DNA of 64,000 nt, from positions 1,426,001-1,490,000 of the forward strand of contig NZ_CANNBM010000001.1 in assembly GCF_947502895.1 (NCBI RefSeq). The letters run 5' to 3'. This stretch comes from an uncultured Sulfitobacter sp. GTDB lineage: Bacteria; Pseudomonadota; Alphaproteobacteria; Rhodobacterales; Rhodobacteraceae. Numbering within the stretch: the stretch's first letter is position 1; every line of letters starts with the position of its first letter. The position numbers and the translations under genes are program-made. Of this stretch, positions 63,495-64,000 are shown one piece after another. The notes below the pieces were generated by a model. It did not search any database and was not told the origin of the DNA. It worked only from the letters and a program-made list of their open reading frames with translations.

Positions 63495-64000
63495 GCGTGA
63501 GACGGCGGTGCGCCGTGATCGCGCCATCGGTTTTGCCAATCCGCTCAATGGCGTCTTCGATAGGCTCGAACACTGTGGCCATGGCGTGGGCATTCGCATG
63601 AATAAGGGTCTCTGCGTCCCAGACAATCGCTACATGGCCTTTCCAGAAAAGTAGATCGTTGCGTTGCGGGAACGATCCGTCTGGCAAAAGCTCGCCCAGC
63701 GCGTCCTCTTGCATATCGCTGTCGCCACCACAGTCCATGCCGCACGCAGTACAGGCTGCCTGCACCAATCCCGAACAATCAATGCCCCAACGGCTGTTAC
63801 CACCCCAAAGGTAGGGCGTCCCCAGATAGATTTCGGCAGCGGCAGCAGGATCGTTCAATAGACTGTCCAATGGTGCGATGTGCTGTTTCGGGATAAACCC
63901 ATGGCTGGTGCGGATAAAACCGTCGACGTCTTCCTGCATCGCAAGGCGGCTGCCATGGCTAAAGGCGGCGCGATCGATCGATTTCATATTCGCGTTTTGA
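63484..64000 (-). CDS. NlpC/P60-family peptidase (5' part missing)
   Basis: The visible 171 codons are the C-terminal part of an NlpC/P60 cell-wall peptidase: YLGTPYLWGGNSRWGIDCSGLVQAAC holds the catalytic Cys, GHVAIVWD the His, followed by IHANAH. Before it lies a bacterial-SH3-like stretch (FSHGSRLAMQEDVDGFIRTSHGFIPKQHI). An ATG at 63987 exists, but the frame stays open to the edge (AAT, GCG, AAC, CAA codons) and family members are usually longer with further SH3 modules, so the gene probably starts beyond the window. Confidence 0.88.
   Translation of the reverse strand, partial: QNANMKSIDRAAFSHGSRLAMQEDVDGFIRTSHGFIPKQHIAPLDSLLNDPAAAAEIYLGTPYLWGGNSRWGIDCSGLVQAACTACGMDCGGDSDMQEDALGELLPDGSFPQRNDLLFWKGHVAIVWDAETLIHANAHAMATVFEPIEDAIERIGKTDGAITAHRRLTLTS

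Noticed and set aside
1..64000. Search by eye for tRNA, rRNA, CRISPR repeats, insertion sequences, integrases and phage genes.
   Set aside because: No T-loop plus acceptor pattern, spaced direct repeats, transposase motif or phage structural gene was found; the region looks like conserved core chromosome.

Overview
The window reads as an uninterrupted stretch of core chromosome from a Roseobacter-group member of the Rhodobacteraceae (Alphaproteobacteria). The evidence is a SitABCD manganese importer divergent from a Fur-family repressor without the CxxC pair (Mur type), the gpmI-envC-ctpA cluster, DUF2794 and DUF1285 proteins, an ArfB ribosome-rescue factor, and very tight packing with many 4-nt ATGA/GTGA overlaps. 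Genus cannot be fixed from sequence alone. I see no tRNA or rRNA gene, CRISPR array, insertion sequence, integrase or prophage gene.

Layout. 1-3.4 kb: metal import (sitABCD, minus strand; sitD cut by the left edge) and its regulator. 3.4-9.7 kb: a minus-strand run with an EamA exporter, arfB, a candidate very small mRNA, a queuosine-precursor transporter, a phytase-like secreted protein, the murein endopeptidase mepA, a UMF1-type transporter and a thioesterase. 9.9-13.1 kb: yggT, recQ, yaaA. 13-23.8 kb: an orphan hybrid sensor kinase divergent from an alpha-2-macroglobulin/pbpC pair, then an AEC permease. 23.8-31 kb: a five-gene, fully overlapping minus-strand operon (MoxR ATPase, DUF58, DUF4159, vWA/glutamine-amidotransferase-like protein, GNAT). 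31-36.3 kb: DUF1285, a hydroxypyruvate-isomerase-like protein, a DUF2798 membrane protein, a GST, polA and a CHCC zinc-finger protein. 36.3-36.9 kb: the only long ORF-free gap, dense in inverted repeats. 36.9-40.9 kb: gpmI, an EnvC-like protein and ctpA, closed by a clear terminator. 41-44.7 kb: two unknown conserved proteins, a lipoprotein and ilvD.

44.9-48.9 kb holds the most unusual genes. The first is a 1024-residue ABC-transporter-like protein whose ATPase motifs are nearly all destroyed, with a long insertion in the nucleotide-binding domain and a C-terminal cyclic-nucleotide-binding domain. It is translationally coupled to a CPBP intramembrane protease. Two adjacent inverted repeats lie between this pair and divergent ilvD. 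48.9-54.3 kb: accD, a DUF6010 protein, folC, a small membrane protein, zapE and an MFS carrier. 54.3-59.2 kb: minus-strand enzymes (alpha/beta hydrolase, ornithine-cyclodeaminase-like, HAD, YaiI/DUF188, S-formylglutathione hydrolase) and a second AEC permease. 59.3-64 kb: a TetR regulator with a perfect palindromic operator, an I78 inhibitor lipoprotein, paaK-paaI, a DUF2794 protein, a 2-oxoglutarate/Fe(II) oxygenase and a truncated NlpC/P60 peptidase at the right edge.

Envelope biology recurs: MepA, A2M/PbpC, EnvC-like, CtpA, NlpC/P60, the MoxR/DUF58/DUF4159 operon and the ABC/CPBP pair all act at the membrane or in the periplasm. Best candidates for something undescribed are the pseudo-ABC/cNMP/CPBP pair, the structured region before gpmI, and the 18-codon ORF with a near-perfect Shine-Dalgarno sequence and its own terminator.
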